From: Microbacterium allomyrinae
GTDB taxonomy: Bacteria; Actinomycetota; Actinomycetes; Actinomycetales; Microbacteriaceae
DNA length: 64,000 bases
Assembly: GCF_020682705.1 (NCBI RefSeq)
Contig: NZ_JAGTTN010000001.1
Location: 868,001-932,000, forward strand
Direction of reading: 5' to 3'
Shown: one piece after another, positions 24,921-33,290 of the stretch
Position numbering within the stretch: the stretch's first letter is position 1
Layout: each line of letters opens with the position of its first letter
Position numbers and translations under genes: made by a program
The notes under the pieces: model-generated
What the model was told of the DNA's origin: nothing
The model's database searches: none
The model's input: the letters and a program-made list of their open reading frames with translations, nothing else

Positions 24921-25520
24921 TTGCCACTTGGTGACAACACCGCAGAGGTGACGATCGAAGAGATGGTCACGGTGGGTGCCGGACGGCGAAGTCGCGGCAT
25001 TCCCCGATCGACGTGCGGATCCACGTCGAAGTGCCAGCGCACACCATCTTCGGCGATCGGGGGCAGGTCGAACAACGCAGGGGAAGCGACTGTCTGCTAC
25101 GGCCTGGTGTCGCCGCCCGGCCTGAACTCACAGAAGAGGACATCGCCCGCGTCGCTCACATTCTCGCGACCAAGGGCGGGCTGGAGGCGATCAACTCGGC
25201 GCTGCATGAGGCGTTCCCGGAGGACTACATCCGCATCGTTACCGATCTGTGGAACGGCGTGACCGGTGGTCGCGGTGGGGATCCTCGGGACGAGGCGGGC
25301 GAGCTGTCCTATCTCTCAGCCACATCTCACTCGAGCCCGGCGAGACAGGCTGCGCGACCGACCTGTACTCGACCCCGCCGTTCTGAATCGGGCAACAATC
25401 GCACGTGTTTCACGGGCGCGGCTCTCCGAGCGCGGGCTGATTCAGCAGCAAGGGGATCACTCATACGGACTCCGCGAACGCATGCAGGAGACACTCGGAA
25501 AAAGAATCACAAAAAGATAA
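24921..25520 (+). pseudogene. Decayed gene fragments in a lower-GC region
   Basis: Protein-like pieces occur in different plus-strand frames: LTEEDIARVAHILATKGGLE followed by INSALHEAFPEDYIRIVTDL (about 25127-25250), and a C-terminus LSERGLIQQQGDHSYGLRER ending at the stop at 25520. No single frame links them. The 24.8-25.6 kb stretch is also less GC-rich than its flanks, with A-runs near 25500-25520. I read this as a degraded, probably acquired gene. I cannot name the family; part of it could instead be a short intact gene in an unexpected frame. Confidence 0.35.
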
Positions 25521-25545
25521 CGCCCACCTCTTGCCACCGTTATCT
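25515..25545. other. Inverted repeat AGATAACG/CGTTATCT
   Basis: Perfect 8-bp arms (25515-25522 and 25538-25545) lie in an AT-richer segment just at the stop of the decayed frame. It could be an operator or the remnant of a mobile-element end; nothing nearby decides between these. Confidence 0.3.
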
Positions 25546-25631
25546 GCCCGTTATAGAGTCATCGCACGGTAGTTGTTTTGCTGTGGCAGCTACCTAACAT
25601 GTGATTGCAGGACACTCTTGGTGCAAGGGAC

Positions 25632-25665
25632 AAGGGCCGGTCGGTAGCCTCTCCGACCGGCCCTT
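25632..25665. terminator. Strong hairpin with 13-bp perfect stem
   Basis: The arm at 25632-25644 (AAGGGCCGGTCGG) pairs perfectly with 25653-25665 around an 8-nt loop, followed by TACTCTTGCCGTTT on the plus strand. It separates the plus-strand decayed region from the minus-strand DUF2207 gene and can serve either side. It could also end an unannotated small RNA. Confidence 0.7.
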
Positions 25666-25719
25666 ACTCTTGCCGTTTCGAGGCATTGCTCGCCCGGCTC
25701 GTCGTCCGCGGGCGAGTGC

Positions 25720-25866
25720 CTACCGGTCTGCGGGGAAGACCCAGGTGTGCACGGCCGGATCGTAATACTCGACGCCTTCGGGCAGCACATCTGCGGGTTC
25801 TCCGAACCAGACCCGATAGTCGGTGTCGTCAGACCCCGCCGCCTCCCCCGCCGCCGCCGCCGCCAC
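25720..25866 (-). CDS. Candidate small ORF overlapping the 3' end of the DUF2207 gene (48 aa)
   Basis: The frame shifted relative to DUF2207 encodes SDDTDYRVWFGEPADVLPEG then VEYYDPAVHTWVFPADR before a stop, with protein-like composition and GC-rich third positions. A GTG at 25866, inside the poly-Gly end of DUF2207, could start it as a 48-residue protein beginning VAAAAAGEAAG. Alternatively it is an extension of DUF2207 reached by slippage on the G-rich tract just before its stop. I do not recognise the family. Confidence 0.4.
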   Translation of the reverse strand: MAAAAAGEAAGSDDTDYRVWFGEPADVLPEGVEYYDPAVHTWVFPADR

Positions 25867-27655
25867 CTGCCGAGCCCCCGCCCGATGAGCCGCCCGACGT
25901 CGAGGACGACGAAGCGGTCGAGGCCGACAGCCCCGAGATGCCCGCTGAGAACGCGGCGGCGTTGAAGCCGCTCGAGCCCGAGTACCAGCCCGGCGAATTG
26001 CCTTCGCCGTACAGCACGGCGAGCTCGCTGGCCCACTCCTTCTCCTGCCCGAAGACGACCGCGTACGGCAGCAGCACCTCGTACAGGTGCAGCATCTCGC
26101 GCCGATCGGTGGTGTCGACGACCACCCTCTCGGCACCGCGCGGCGACTGCAGCATGCGAATGCGGTCGGCTTCGGCCCACTCGATGAACTCCTTGAGCCC
26201 CGCGAGATGGTCGCGCGCCTCGGCACCGGCCGCACTCAGCGGCACCCGCGACACCAGGCCGATCACCACGAACAGCGCGAGGCCCGATCCGACGATCATC
26301 AGGATCGGGATGAGCGGATCGACCGCGGCGCTGAACGCGAGAATCGCCGTCAGCACCACCAGCGCCGCTGCCGCCATCGCCAGCAGGACCGGCCACGCAC
26401 GGACCGTTTTTGGCACCTCACGACGAAGGCCGCGCCGGGTGAGCTCCTCGTTCGCGAGCTTGAGGATGTTCTGCGCCGCCGATGAGAACCGGGTATCGGT
26501 GCTGCCGAACTCGTACTCGGTGCCGGGCGTGAGGAAGGGGAAGAGTCCCGCGAGCAGCAGCCTGCCGTCGCCGTCGGCACGCGACGGGTCGACGAGCAGA
26601 GCCTTCAGCTTCACTCCCCCGAAGAACTTGCGCTCGCCTTCGACGATGCGGATGCTGCCCACCACGGCCTGCTCCAGCACCTCTGCCGGAATCGCCTTCG
26701 TGGTCTTGCCGAGCAGCACGGCACTCTCGAGCGCGTCGATTCCCGCCGGCGGCGTGTACTCCGCGATGATCGTCGGCCGGCCCGGCTCATCGCGGAGGTA
26801 CCGTGCGCGGGTGACGACGGCGAACACGATCGCCCCGACGGCGGTGAGCCCGGCGAGCATCTGCAGCCACCCCCATGGCGAGGCGAGGTACGACGAGTCG
26901 AACGGCGTGAATGTGCCCTGCTCGAATCCGATCGCGATCGTCATGGTCTGGTACGCGAACACGTCGGTCGCCGACGCCTCGAACGTCGCCGCGCCGTTGG
27001 CCGCGGCATCCCGTGTGATCTCGCACGTCTGGCCCGAGCCCTCGTAGCCGACGTAGCAGGCCTGTGCACCGGTGAGCGATTCGGTGAGCGCCGGTGCGAC
27101 GACGAGTCGCACCGAGACCCGGCCGAACGGCTGCTGCCATTCGGTGCCGTTGACGTTCCAGTAGAACTCGTCGACGCCGGTGTCGTCGAAGAAGCGCGCG
27201 ACGTTTTCGAGCGTGTACGTGAACACGTACGTCTGAGCGCCGTGCACGTAGCCGTCGGCGCGCGAGGTCATGCTGAAGTAGCCGTCCTCCGACGAGGTCT
27301 CGCTCGCTCGCGGGTTGCCCTCGCCATCGGTGATCGAGACGAGCGCGGGGTTCAACGGCGCCCCCAGATAGGAATCGGGGATGCTGCGCCGCATGCCCCG
27401 GTTCTGGTCGGTCTCGGGAAACAGTGCGACGAAGGTCTCGACCACGGTGAGCGTGCTGCTGCCGTCATCGGCACGATCCAGCCGGTACTCGACATCGAGG
27501 CTCTCGAAGGTGAAGTCGTTCACATCGGCGCGCGCCGCGGTGCTCTGCCAGCCCGCCGCGGGCAGCACCAGCGCTGCGAAGAGGGCGACCAGCATCCCGA
27601 CCACGACCAGGCTCGCCGGCCGAATCCGCCGCGGCGCGAGGGAAGGAGTCCACAT
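25829..27655 (-). CDS. DUF2207 membrane protein with poly-glycine C-terminus
   Basis: This 608-residue protein has a signal peptide (LVVVGMLVALFAALVLPAAG, about 15-34) and a large extracellular DUF2207 domain (FTFESLDVEYRLDRADDGSS, FVALFPETDQNRGMRRSIP). Transmembrane segments follow near 260-285 (WLQMLAGLTAVGAIVFAVVT) and 420-470, with a cytosolic part between them, and the C-terminus is Ser-rich ending in about ten Gly. DUF2207 proteins are predicted bacterial membrane proteins of unknown function. It is a single gene, divergent from the MarR gene with 42 bp between starts, so the promoters overlap. Confidence 0.85.
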   Translation of the reverse strand: MWTPSLAPRRIRPASLVVVGMLVALFAALVLPAAGWQSTAARADVNDFTFESLDVEYRLDRADDGSSTLTVVETFVALFPETDQNRGMRRSIPDSYLGAPLNPALVSITDGEGNPRASETSSEDGYFSMTSRADGYVHGAQTYVFTYTLENVARFFDDTGVDEFYWNVNGTEWQQPFGRVSVRLVVAPALTESLTGAQACYVGYEGSGQTCEITRDAAANGAATFEASATDVFAYQTMTIAIGFEQGTFTPFDSSYLASPWGWLQMLAGLTAVGAIVFAVVTRARYLRDEPGRPTIIAEYTPPAGIDALESAVLLGKTTKAIPAEVLEQAVVGSIRIVEGERKFFGGVKLKALLVDPSRADGDGRLLLAGLFPFLTPGTEYEFGSTDTRFSSAAQNILKLANEELTRRGLRREVPKTVRAWPVLLAMAAAALVVLTAILAFSAAVDPLIPILMIVGSGLALFVVIGLVSRVPLSAAGAEARDHLAGLKEFIEWAEADRIRMLQSPRGAERVVVDTTDRREMLHLYEVLLPYAVVFGQEKEWASELAVLYGEGNSPGWYSGSSGFNAAAFSAGISGLSASTASSSSTSGGSSGGGSAGGGGGGGGGGGV

Positions 27656-27697
27656 GCGGCCAGCCTATGGGGCGGCGTTCGCCGTACTCTGTTTCCT

Positions 27698-28138
27698 ATG
27701 ACCGATCGACGCCTCGCCATCGACGCGTGGGAGAGCCTGTTCCGCGCGCAGCACGAGGTGTTCGGCGACATCAACCAGGACTTCGACGAAGACACCCTCA
27801 GCCAGGCCGAGTACGACGTGCTGCTCACCGTGACCCGCGCGCCCGAGATGACCGCGCGCCTGCGCGATGTCACGTCCAACATGCTGATCAGCCAGCCGAG
27901 CGTGTCCCGGCTCGTCGACCGCATGGCCGTGCGAGGACTCATCGTCAAGTGCGCCGATCCCGACGACGGGCGCGGCTCGCTCGTGCGGGCCACGGCGACG
28001 GGCGCCGCGCAGTTCCGCAAGATCGCCAGCGCGCACGGCCGGGCGATCGCCGAGCGGATGTCGCTGCTCACCGACGACGAGCTGGCGCAGCTGCGCGACC
28101 TCGCCTCCAAGCTGCGCAAGAAGCAGCCAACCTGCTGA
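27698..28138 (+). CDS. MarR-family transcriptional regulator
   Basis: This 146-residue MarR protein has a winged helix in LSQAEYDVLLTVTRAPEMTA, LRDVTSNMLISQPSVSRLVD (recognition helix) and MAVRGLIVKCADPDDGRG (wing), then LVRATATGAAQFRKIASAHG. The family binds palindromes as dimers and responds to phenolic ligands or oxidants; no redox Cys is placed as in OhrR. It is divergent from DUF2207 and convergent, nine bases apart, with the ABC permease. Targets are unknown; DUF2207 is the obvious candidate by position. Confidence 0.88.
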   Translation: MTDRRLAIDAWESLFRAQHEVFGDINQDFDEDTLSQAEYDVLLTVTRAPEMTARLRDVTSNMLISQPSVSRLVDRMAVRGLIVKCADPDDGRGSLVRATATGAAQFRKIASAHGRAIAERMSLLTDDELAQLRDLASKLRKKQPTC

Positions 28139-28147
28139 GCGCAGACG

Positions 28148-28882
28148 CTACGGCGTGCGGCGGCGCAGGGTCAGCGATGCGAGGATCAGCGCACCGACGG
28201 CGAAGGCGACCACGACCAGCAGCGGTCCGAACACATCCCAGCCCTCGTCGCCGGCGGTGACGGCGTTGATCGTATCGATCGCGTAGCTCAGCGGCAGCGC
28301 CTTGGAGATCTGGTAGAGCACCTCGGGCATGTCTTCGCGCGGCATGAACAGCCCGCCCAGGATGATCTGCGGGAACACGATCAGCGGCATGAACTGCACG
28401 GCCTGGAACTCGGTGCGTGCGAACGCGCTCGCGAGCAGGCCGAGGGCTGTCCCGAGGATCGCGTCGATGACGGCGACGAGTCCGAGCTGCCAGATCGGCC
28501 CCTCGACCTCGAGCCCGCACACCCAGACTGCGAAGGTCACGGTGATGACCGCCTGCAGCGTCGCCATGAGGCCGAACGCGAGCCCGTAGCCGACGATGAA
28601 GTCGGCCTTCTCGACCGGCGTCGTCATGAGCCGCTCCAGCGTGCCGGACCGGCGCTCCCGCAGCGTCGTGATCGAGGTGATGAGGAACATCACGATGAAC
28701 GGGAAGAGCGCCAGGATCGGCCCGCCGAACTGATCGAACACCCCTTCCTGATCGCTGAAAAGCCAGGCGAACAACCCGACGAGCAGGCTCGGAGCCACGA
28801 GCATCAGGACGATCGAGCGGGGGTCGTGGCTGAGCTGACGCAGCACCCGCCCGGCGGTGGCGAACGTCCGCACGCCGTTCAC
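28148..28882 (-). CDS. ABC-2 type exporter, permease subunit
   Basis: This 244-residue membrane protein has six predicted helices. PSLLVGLFAWLF, LALFPFIVMFLITSITTL, then RERRSGTLERLMTTPVEKAD (the conserved cytosolic loop of ABC-2/DrrB-type permeases), and FMPLIVFPQIILGGLFMP with PLSYAIDTI match the family. It forms a drug-type exporter with the ATPase encoded directly upstream; the two genes overlap by 4 bp (28879-28882). The substrate is unknown. The operon is probably controlled by the TetR gene next to it. Confidence 0.9.
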   Translation of the reverse strand: MNGVRTFATAGRVLRQLSHDPRSIVLMLVAPSLLVGLFAWLFSDQEGVFDQFGGPILALFPFIVMFLITSITTLRERRSGTLERLMTTPVEKADFIVGYGLAFGLMATLQAVITVTFAVWVCGLEVEGPIWQLGLVAVIDAILGTALGLLASAFARTEFQAVQFMPLIVFPQIILGGLFMPREDMPEVLYQISKALPLSYAIDTINAVTAGDEGWDVFGPLLVVVAFAVGALILASLTLRRRTP

Positions 28883-29730
28883 GACTCGTCCGATCCGGGC
28901 TCGGGGGAAGCATCCGGATGCTCGGCCTGCTCGCGCGCCTCACGCCGGGTGCGGGGGTGCGCGTCGGCAGGCTCGACCGCCGCCGGGATCCCGGACTGCC
29001 TGTCGCGCTCGATGATGGCCAGGAACGCGGCATCCGGATCCGTCGTCCCGGTCTCGGCGAGGAGTCGTTCGTGCGTGGTGTCGGCGACGATGCGACCCGC
29101 GCGCATGAGGATGAGCCGGTCGCAGCGCAGCGCCTCGTCCATCACATGGCTCGACACGATCAGGGTCGCCCCGCGCGCGGCGAGGCTGCGGAAGACCTCC
29201 CACAGCTCCGACCGCAGGAGGGGATCCAGGCCCACCGTCGGCTCGTCGAGCACGAGCAGCTCGGGAGTGCCGAGCATCGCGACCGCCAGCGAGACGCGCG
29301 ATTCCTGCCCGCCGCTGAGCGATTCGATCGTCTGATCCCGCTGGTCGGCCAGACCGACCTCTTCGATGACCCGGTCCACGTCACTCCGCGGAGCCCCCAG
29401 CAGCCGGGCGAAGTAGCGCAGATTCTGGCGGATCGTGAGGTCGCCGTACACCGAGGCCGCCTGTGTGTCGTACGACACGCGATGGCGCAGCGTCCGCGAT
29501 CCGGCTGGTTCGCCCAGCACCGTGACGGTGCCTCCGGCGACCCTCTGCACACCGACGATGGAACGCATCAGCGTGGTCTTCCCGCACCCCGACGGCCCGA
29601 GCAGTCCGGTGATCTGCCCGCGCGGGATGTCGAGATCGAGGTCGGTGAACACCTCGGTCGCGCCACGTCGCACGTGCAGTGCGCGCACGTGCACGGCGTC
29701 CGCCACGGCATCCGTCCCCGCAATATTCAT
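28879..29730 (-). CDS. ABC-2 type exporter, ATP-binding subunit
   Basis: This 283-residue ATPase of the DrrA/CcmA group has Walker A GLLGPSGCGKTTLMR (about 45-59), Q-loop region SYDTQAASVYGDLTIRQN, signature ESLSGGQESRVSLA, Walker B ELLVLDEPTVGLDP and H-loop LIVSSHVMDEA. The C-terminal 35 residues are charged and variable. The start at 29730 (MNIAGTDAV) fits a promoter whose -10 ends 11 bp upstream, giving a nearly leaderless mRNA. A frame extension of 13 codons upstream would run through the promoter and operator. It is paired with the permease gene, with a 4-bp overlap. Confidence 0.92.
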   Translation of the reverse strand: MNIAGTDAVADAVHVRALHVRRGATEVFTDLDLDIPRGQITGLLGPSGCGKTTLMRSIVGVQRVAGGTVTVLGEPAGSRTLRHRVSYDTQAASVYGDLTIRQNLRYFARLLGAPRSDVDRVIEEVGLADQRDQTIESLSGGQESRVSLAVAMLGTPELLVLDEPTVGLDPLLRSELWEVFRSLAARGATLIVSSHVMDEALRCDRLILMRAGRIVADTTHERLLAETGTTDPDAAFLAIIERDRQSGIPAAVEPADAHPRTRREAREQAEHPDASPEPGSDES

Positions 29731-29769
29731 CACGCGATGAATTATTCGCCTGCCGAACGACGAGGTCAA
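29725..29769 (-). promoter_or_regulatory. Promoter and TetR operator of the ABC exporter operon
   Basis: On the minus strand TTGACC (29764-29769) and AATAAT (29741-29746) are 17 bp apart. The perfect inverted repeat ATTCATC/GATGAAT (arms 29725-29731 and 29736-29742, 4-bp spacer) overlaps the -10 element, the start point and the ATG. A repressor bound here would block initiation; the adjacent TetR is the natural candidate. Confidence 0.7.
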
Positions 29770-29799
29770 CCCCTCCGCGCCGGTGCGAAGGCGCCAGCC

Positions 29800-30408
29800 T
29801 CAGTCGTAGAGGAACCGCTGCACGCTGGGCGCGACCCGCACCACGAGTTCGTCGACGGATGCCTCGGTGAGGGCGGGCAGACGCAGCACGTAGCGTGCGA
29901 TCAGCAGGCCCGCGACCTGCGATGCCACGAGCGAGGCGCGCAACTCGGCATCGGCGACGTCGAGCGCGAGGGCGATCCGTGAGAGCAGCTCCCGCGAGAG
30001 GAACCCCGCCAGCAGCGGCGTGGTGAGCTTGTTGCCGATCGCCGTGCGCAGCAGCGCGACGCCCCGCCGGCGCACCTCGGGCTGCTCCCACGTCTCGAGG
30101 ATGTACCGCACGATCCGCTCGCCGACCTCGTTCCGGGGCCCCGCGAGGATGTCGGGCAGCGCGATGTCGGGCCGCATCGGCGCACCGATCGTCTCGCCGA
30201 ACAGATCGGCCTTGGTGCCGAAGTGATGGTGCACGAGCGCCGAATCGACTCCGGCCCGCGCGGCGATCCCCCGCATCGTGGCGCCGTCGTACCCCAGCTC
30301 GCCGAACTCGTCGATGGCCGCCGCGAGGATCCGCTCGCGAGCGTCGGACTCGCCCGCGCGCGGGCGTCCGCGGCGCCGCTTCGGCGCGGGCACGACGTAC
30401 TCGACCAC
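29800..30408 (-). CDS. TetR-family repressor, likely controlling the ABC exporter
   Basis: This 202-residue TetR protein has an N-terminal RRRGRPRAG basic arm, an HTH in TMRGIAARAGVDSALVHHHF (about 44-63), and a C-terminal domain of the TetR_C_17-like type (RRRGVALLRTAIGNKLTTPL, ASQVAGLLIARYVLRLP). It lies directly upstream of, and in the same direction as, the ABC ATPase/permease operon; the exporter has its own promoter in the 69-bp spacer, with a perfect palindrome. This arrangement is typical of drug-induced exporter control. The inducer is unknown. Confidence 0.88.
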   Translation of the reverse strand: MVEYVVPAPKRRRGRPRAGESDARERILAAAIDEFGELGYDGATMRGIAARAGVDSALVHHHFGTKADLFGETIGAPMRPDIALPDILAGPRNEVGERIVRYILETWEQPEVRRRGVALLRTAIGNKLTTPLLAGFLSRELLSRIALALDVADAELRASLVASQVAGLLIARYVLRLPALTEASVDELVVRVAPSVQRFLYD

Positions 30409-30468
30409 GAGGCTCAGCCTACGTCCGGGTGCCGCGGCGCGGCATCCGTTCGAGGTGAAGCCCGCCCG

Positions 30469-31464
30469 TCACCAGCGGTTGTGAACCTCCTCGGCCCAGC
30501 CGAGGATCCCGTCGAACGAGATCGTCTCGCCGTCGCGCGTGGCGAACGTCCCGGCCCAGTGCCCGAAGCACTGGTCGGTGCGCGAGGCGACGACGCCGAG
30601 ATTCGTGCGCGTCACCTTGTCGTAGAACGGGACGAAGGATGCCGCCAGCCCGCCGCCCGAGACGCGCCAGGGCCGCCGCCAGTCGGCGATGTCGTAGTCC
30701 CAGTCGAGCTCGTCGTGGATCTTGTGCAGACGCCCGTCGACGAAGACGGCGTTCTCGGTGGATCCCGTGCCCTCGGTCCACTTGCCGCCGACCTGGATGC
30801 CGATCACGCGACCGCCTGAGACGCCCGAGCCCGCACCCCAGTTCCAGCGGATGTCGTACGGCCAGCGTCCGCGGCCGTGATCGAGCACGGCCCACGAGTC
30901 ACCGGCGGGCACGTCGTACGCGACGCCCTCGATCGTGACCGCACCCGACGCGGGCCGCGCGACATCCTTCACCGTGTACTGGAAGCGCGTGCTGCTCCAC
31001 GGCACGACGACCGCGAGTCGCTCGTGCCCTTCGGGCAGCTCCGCGACGACGTCGAACGAGACATCCGGAGTCCGTGCGCGCAGCCGCGTGCCACCGGCGA
31101 CGGGGTCGATGTCGATCTCGAGGTCGTTCGCCCGGGCCCGAGCGGAACCGCTCTCGACGTTCGAGGGAAGCTCGACCCTGCGGGCGGGCAGCACGGTGGC
31201 GCCCTTGCTCCACGAGCGCTCGGTCGCCCGATCGAACACCCAGACCTCGTGCACGGCCGCGTAGTCGATGGACGACACCGTGAGCGCGAGGATGTGGGTG
31301 GGCGTGGTGACGTTCCAGTACTCCCACCGCTTGTTGCGCCCGCGCCCGCGTGTGATGCCGGACGTATCGACGAGAGGCTGGCGGGCCCACCCGATGGCGT
31401 CGGGATTCACTCGCCCGTTCGGCAGAGTCAGCGAGACGGATGCCGTCAGCTCGCGTTCGGTCAT
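30469..31464 (-). CDS. DUF2804 protein
   Basis: This is a 331-residue protein of the DUF2804 family. Characteristic segments are RGRNKRWEYWNVTTPTHILA, WSSTRFQYTVKDVARPASG, VLDHGRGRWPYDIRWNWGAG with the conserved DHGRG..W..WNW core, and WVFDRATERSWSKGATVLP. The fold is predicted as a lipocalin-like beta barrel, and function is unestablished. It is the last gene of a three-gene operon with a GH2 enzyme and an MFS transporter; its start overlaps the GH2 stop by 4 bp. The context suggests handling of a glycoside or glycolipid, which is inference. Confidence 0.85.
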   Translation of the reverse strand: MTERELTASVSLTLPNGRVNPDAIGWARQPLVDTSGITRGRGRNKRWEYWNVTTPTHILALTVSSIDYAAVHEVWVFDRATERSWSKGATVLPARRVELPSNVESGSARARANDLEIDIDPVAGGTRLRARTPDVSFDVVAELPEGHERLAVVVPWSSTRFQYTVKDVARPASGAVTIEGVAYDVPAGDSWAVLDHGRGRWPYDIRWNWGAGSGVSGGRVIGIQVGGKWTEGTGSTENAVFVDGRLHKIHDELDWDYDIADWRRPWRVSGGGLAASFVPFYDKVTRTNLGVVASRTDQCFGHWAGTFATRDGETISFDGILGWAEEVHNRW

Positions 31465-33290
31465 GCGGTCTCCTTCGAAGCGCGCGCACCGTCGGCGGCC
31501 GCCCGCAGTCGGTCGTTGATCGCACGCATGGTCTCTTCGGCGATCTTCACGAAGCGGCGGTCGTACGTCACGAGCCCGTTGACCTCCTCCTCGACGTCGG
31601 CGAGCTGGGTGTACACGGTCGCCGCGAGCCCGCGCGCGATGGCCGGTGCGATCTCACGGTCATGCAGGCGCTCGAGAGCGGTGACGAACTGCTCTCGCGA
31701 GCGGTAGCGACGGTAGCCGAACACGCGGTCGCTCCAGGTGTGCGAGGGTACGGCGAGGCTGTAACCGCCGTACTCGGTCACCGCGAGCACACGCCGGTCC
31801 CGGCCGCGGGGCACCTTCACCGGACGGAAGTAGACGTGCAGACTCCGCACGTCGCCCGCGCCTTGGTCGTGCCAGCCGCTGGCATGATCCACCGGACGAG
31901 TCGGGTCGAGTTCTCGCACGACCCCGGCGATGCGCGCGGCGTCGAACTGCCCCCAGCCCTCGTTGAACGGCACCCACAGCGAGATGCTCGGCACGCTCCG
32001 CAGGTGCTCGATCATCTCGTGCAGTTCGGCCTCGAATCGCGCCCGGCCGTCGGCCGATCGCCGTCCGAACCGGCCATGCCGCCGATCGTCGAGCGCCGGC
32101 GTTCCGATCACCGGTGCGGTGATCACGAGAGGGTTGTAACGCTCGCCCCCGCTGACCGCGTCCTGCCAGACGAGCATGCCGAGGCGGTCGCAGTGGTGAT
32201 ACCAGCGCAGCGGCTCGACCTTGATGTGCTTGCGCAGCATCGTGAAACCCATGCGCTTGGCGAGGCGGATGTCGTATTCCAGCGCCGCGTCGCTGGGCGC
32301 GGTGTAGCCGCCGTCCGGCCAGTAGCCCTGATCGAGCAGCCCGACGGGCAGGGAGGGCTCGCCGTTGAGCAGCAGCCGCGCGAAGCCCCGCTCGTCGGCG
32401 CCGACCCCGAACGACCGCATGCCGACGTACGAATCGACCCGGTCCTCGCCGAGCGTGACCTGCACGTCGTAGAGGAACGGGTCATCGGGACTCCACCGCC
32501 GCACCGGGCCGGCGAGCGCGATCGCCGTCGGCACACCGACGGGCACGAGAGCGGATGCCGCGACCCCGTCGCCGCCCCTCACCTCGACGACCGCCTGCTC
32601 GCCGGCTGCAGCCTCATAGCTGCCGACCGTGACGATCACGCTGCCGGCATCGAGGTCGGGGGTCAGCACGAGGAAGTCGACGGCGACACCGGGCACGATC
32701 TCGAGCCAGACCGTCTGCCAGATGCCCGACTGCGGGGTGTACCAGATGCCGCCAGGACGACCGGACTGCTTGCCGCGGGCCAGCCACGAGGCATCCGTCA
32801 CGTCGCGCACCGCGACGACGAGCTCGTGCTGTCCGGCGCGGGTCGATGCGAGCGCCCGCGTGATGTCGCACGAGAACGGCAGATAGCCGCCGGAGTGCCC
32901 GCCCACCTCGACCCCGTCGACCGCGACACGGCACGACTGGTCGACGGCGCCGAAATGCAGGATCGCCCGCTCGCCCTCGCGAAGTGCGCGCGGCAGCGCG
33001 AAGGTGCGCCGGTACCAGAGCGTCTCCACGGCCCGCAGCGTGCGCTCGACACCCGACAGGACCGTCTCGGGCGAGAACGGCACCACGATCGTGCCGTCCC
33101 ATGAGGTTGGACGCACGAGCGGGTCATCGACGGCGACCGGATCGTCGTCGGATCGTGCGCGCGGCGCGATCGCGTAGTCCCAGCGCCCGTTGAGGTTCGC
33201 CCAGTCGCCGCGAACGAGCTGCGGACGCGGGTAGTCCGGGAGCGGGGCGTCGACGTCGAGCTCGGCAGCCCACCGAGTGAGCAGGCTCAT
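31461..33290 (-). CDS. Glycoside hydrolase family 2 protein
   Basis: This 609-residue GH2-type enzyme (beta-galactosidase/glucuronidase clan) has three domains. The N-terminal sugar-binding domain includes YPRPQLVRGDWANLNGRWDY and ILHFGAVDQSCRVAVDGVEV; the immunoglobulin-like domain covers about 185-270; the catalytic barrel shows KRMGFTMLRKHIKVEPLRWY, SISLWVPFNEGWGQFDAARI with the acid/base Glu in the NE pair, and LAVTEYGGYSLAVP with the likely nucleophile Glu. No signal peptide is seen, so it is cytosolic and would act on an imported glycoside. It is translationally coupled on both sides: 4-bp overlaps with MFS upstream and DUF2804 downstream. Confidence 0.88.
   Translation of the reverse strand: MSLLTRWAAELDVDAPLPDYPRPQLVRGDWANLNGRWDYAIAPRARSDDDPVAVDDPLVRPTSWDGTIVVPFSPETVLSGVERTLRAVETLWYRRTFALPRALREGERAILHFGAVDQSCRVAVDGVEVGGHSGGYLPFSCDITRALASTRAGQHELVVAVRDVTDASWLARGKQSGRPGGIWYTPQSGIWQTVWLEIVPGVAVDFLVLTPDLDAGSVIVTVGSYEAAAGEQAVVEVRGGDGVAASALVPVGVPTAIALAGPVRRWSPDDPFLYDVQVTLGEDRVDSYVGMRSFGVGADERGFARLLLNGEPSLPVGLLDQGYWPDGGYTAPSDAALEYDIRLAKRMGFTMLRKHIKVEPLRWYHHCDRLGMLVWQDAVSGGERYNPLVITAPVIGTPALDDRRHGRFGRRSADGRARFEAELHEMIEHLRSVPSISLWVPFNEGWGQFDAARIAGVVRELDPTRPVDHASGWHDQGAGDVRSLHVYFRPVKVPRGRDRRVLAVTEYGGYSLAVPSHTWSDRVFGYRRYRSREQFVTALERLHDREIAPAIARGLAATVYTQLADVEEEVNGLVTYDRRFVKIAEETMRAINDRLRAAADGARASKETA

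Noticed and set aside
24707..25075. Minus-strand frame of 122 codons
   Set aside because: The beginning looks fairly protein-like, but most of it is antisense to the methyltransferase end and no motif appears.
25590..26396. Minus-strand frame of 268 codons overlapping DUF2207
   Set aside because: Out of frame with the well-supported DUF2207 and rich in Arg/Gly; only the short end of a different frame (25720-25866) was retained.
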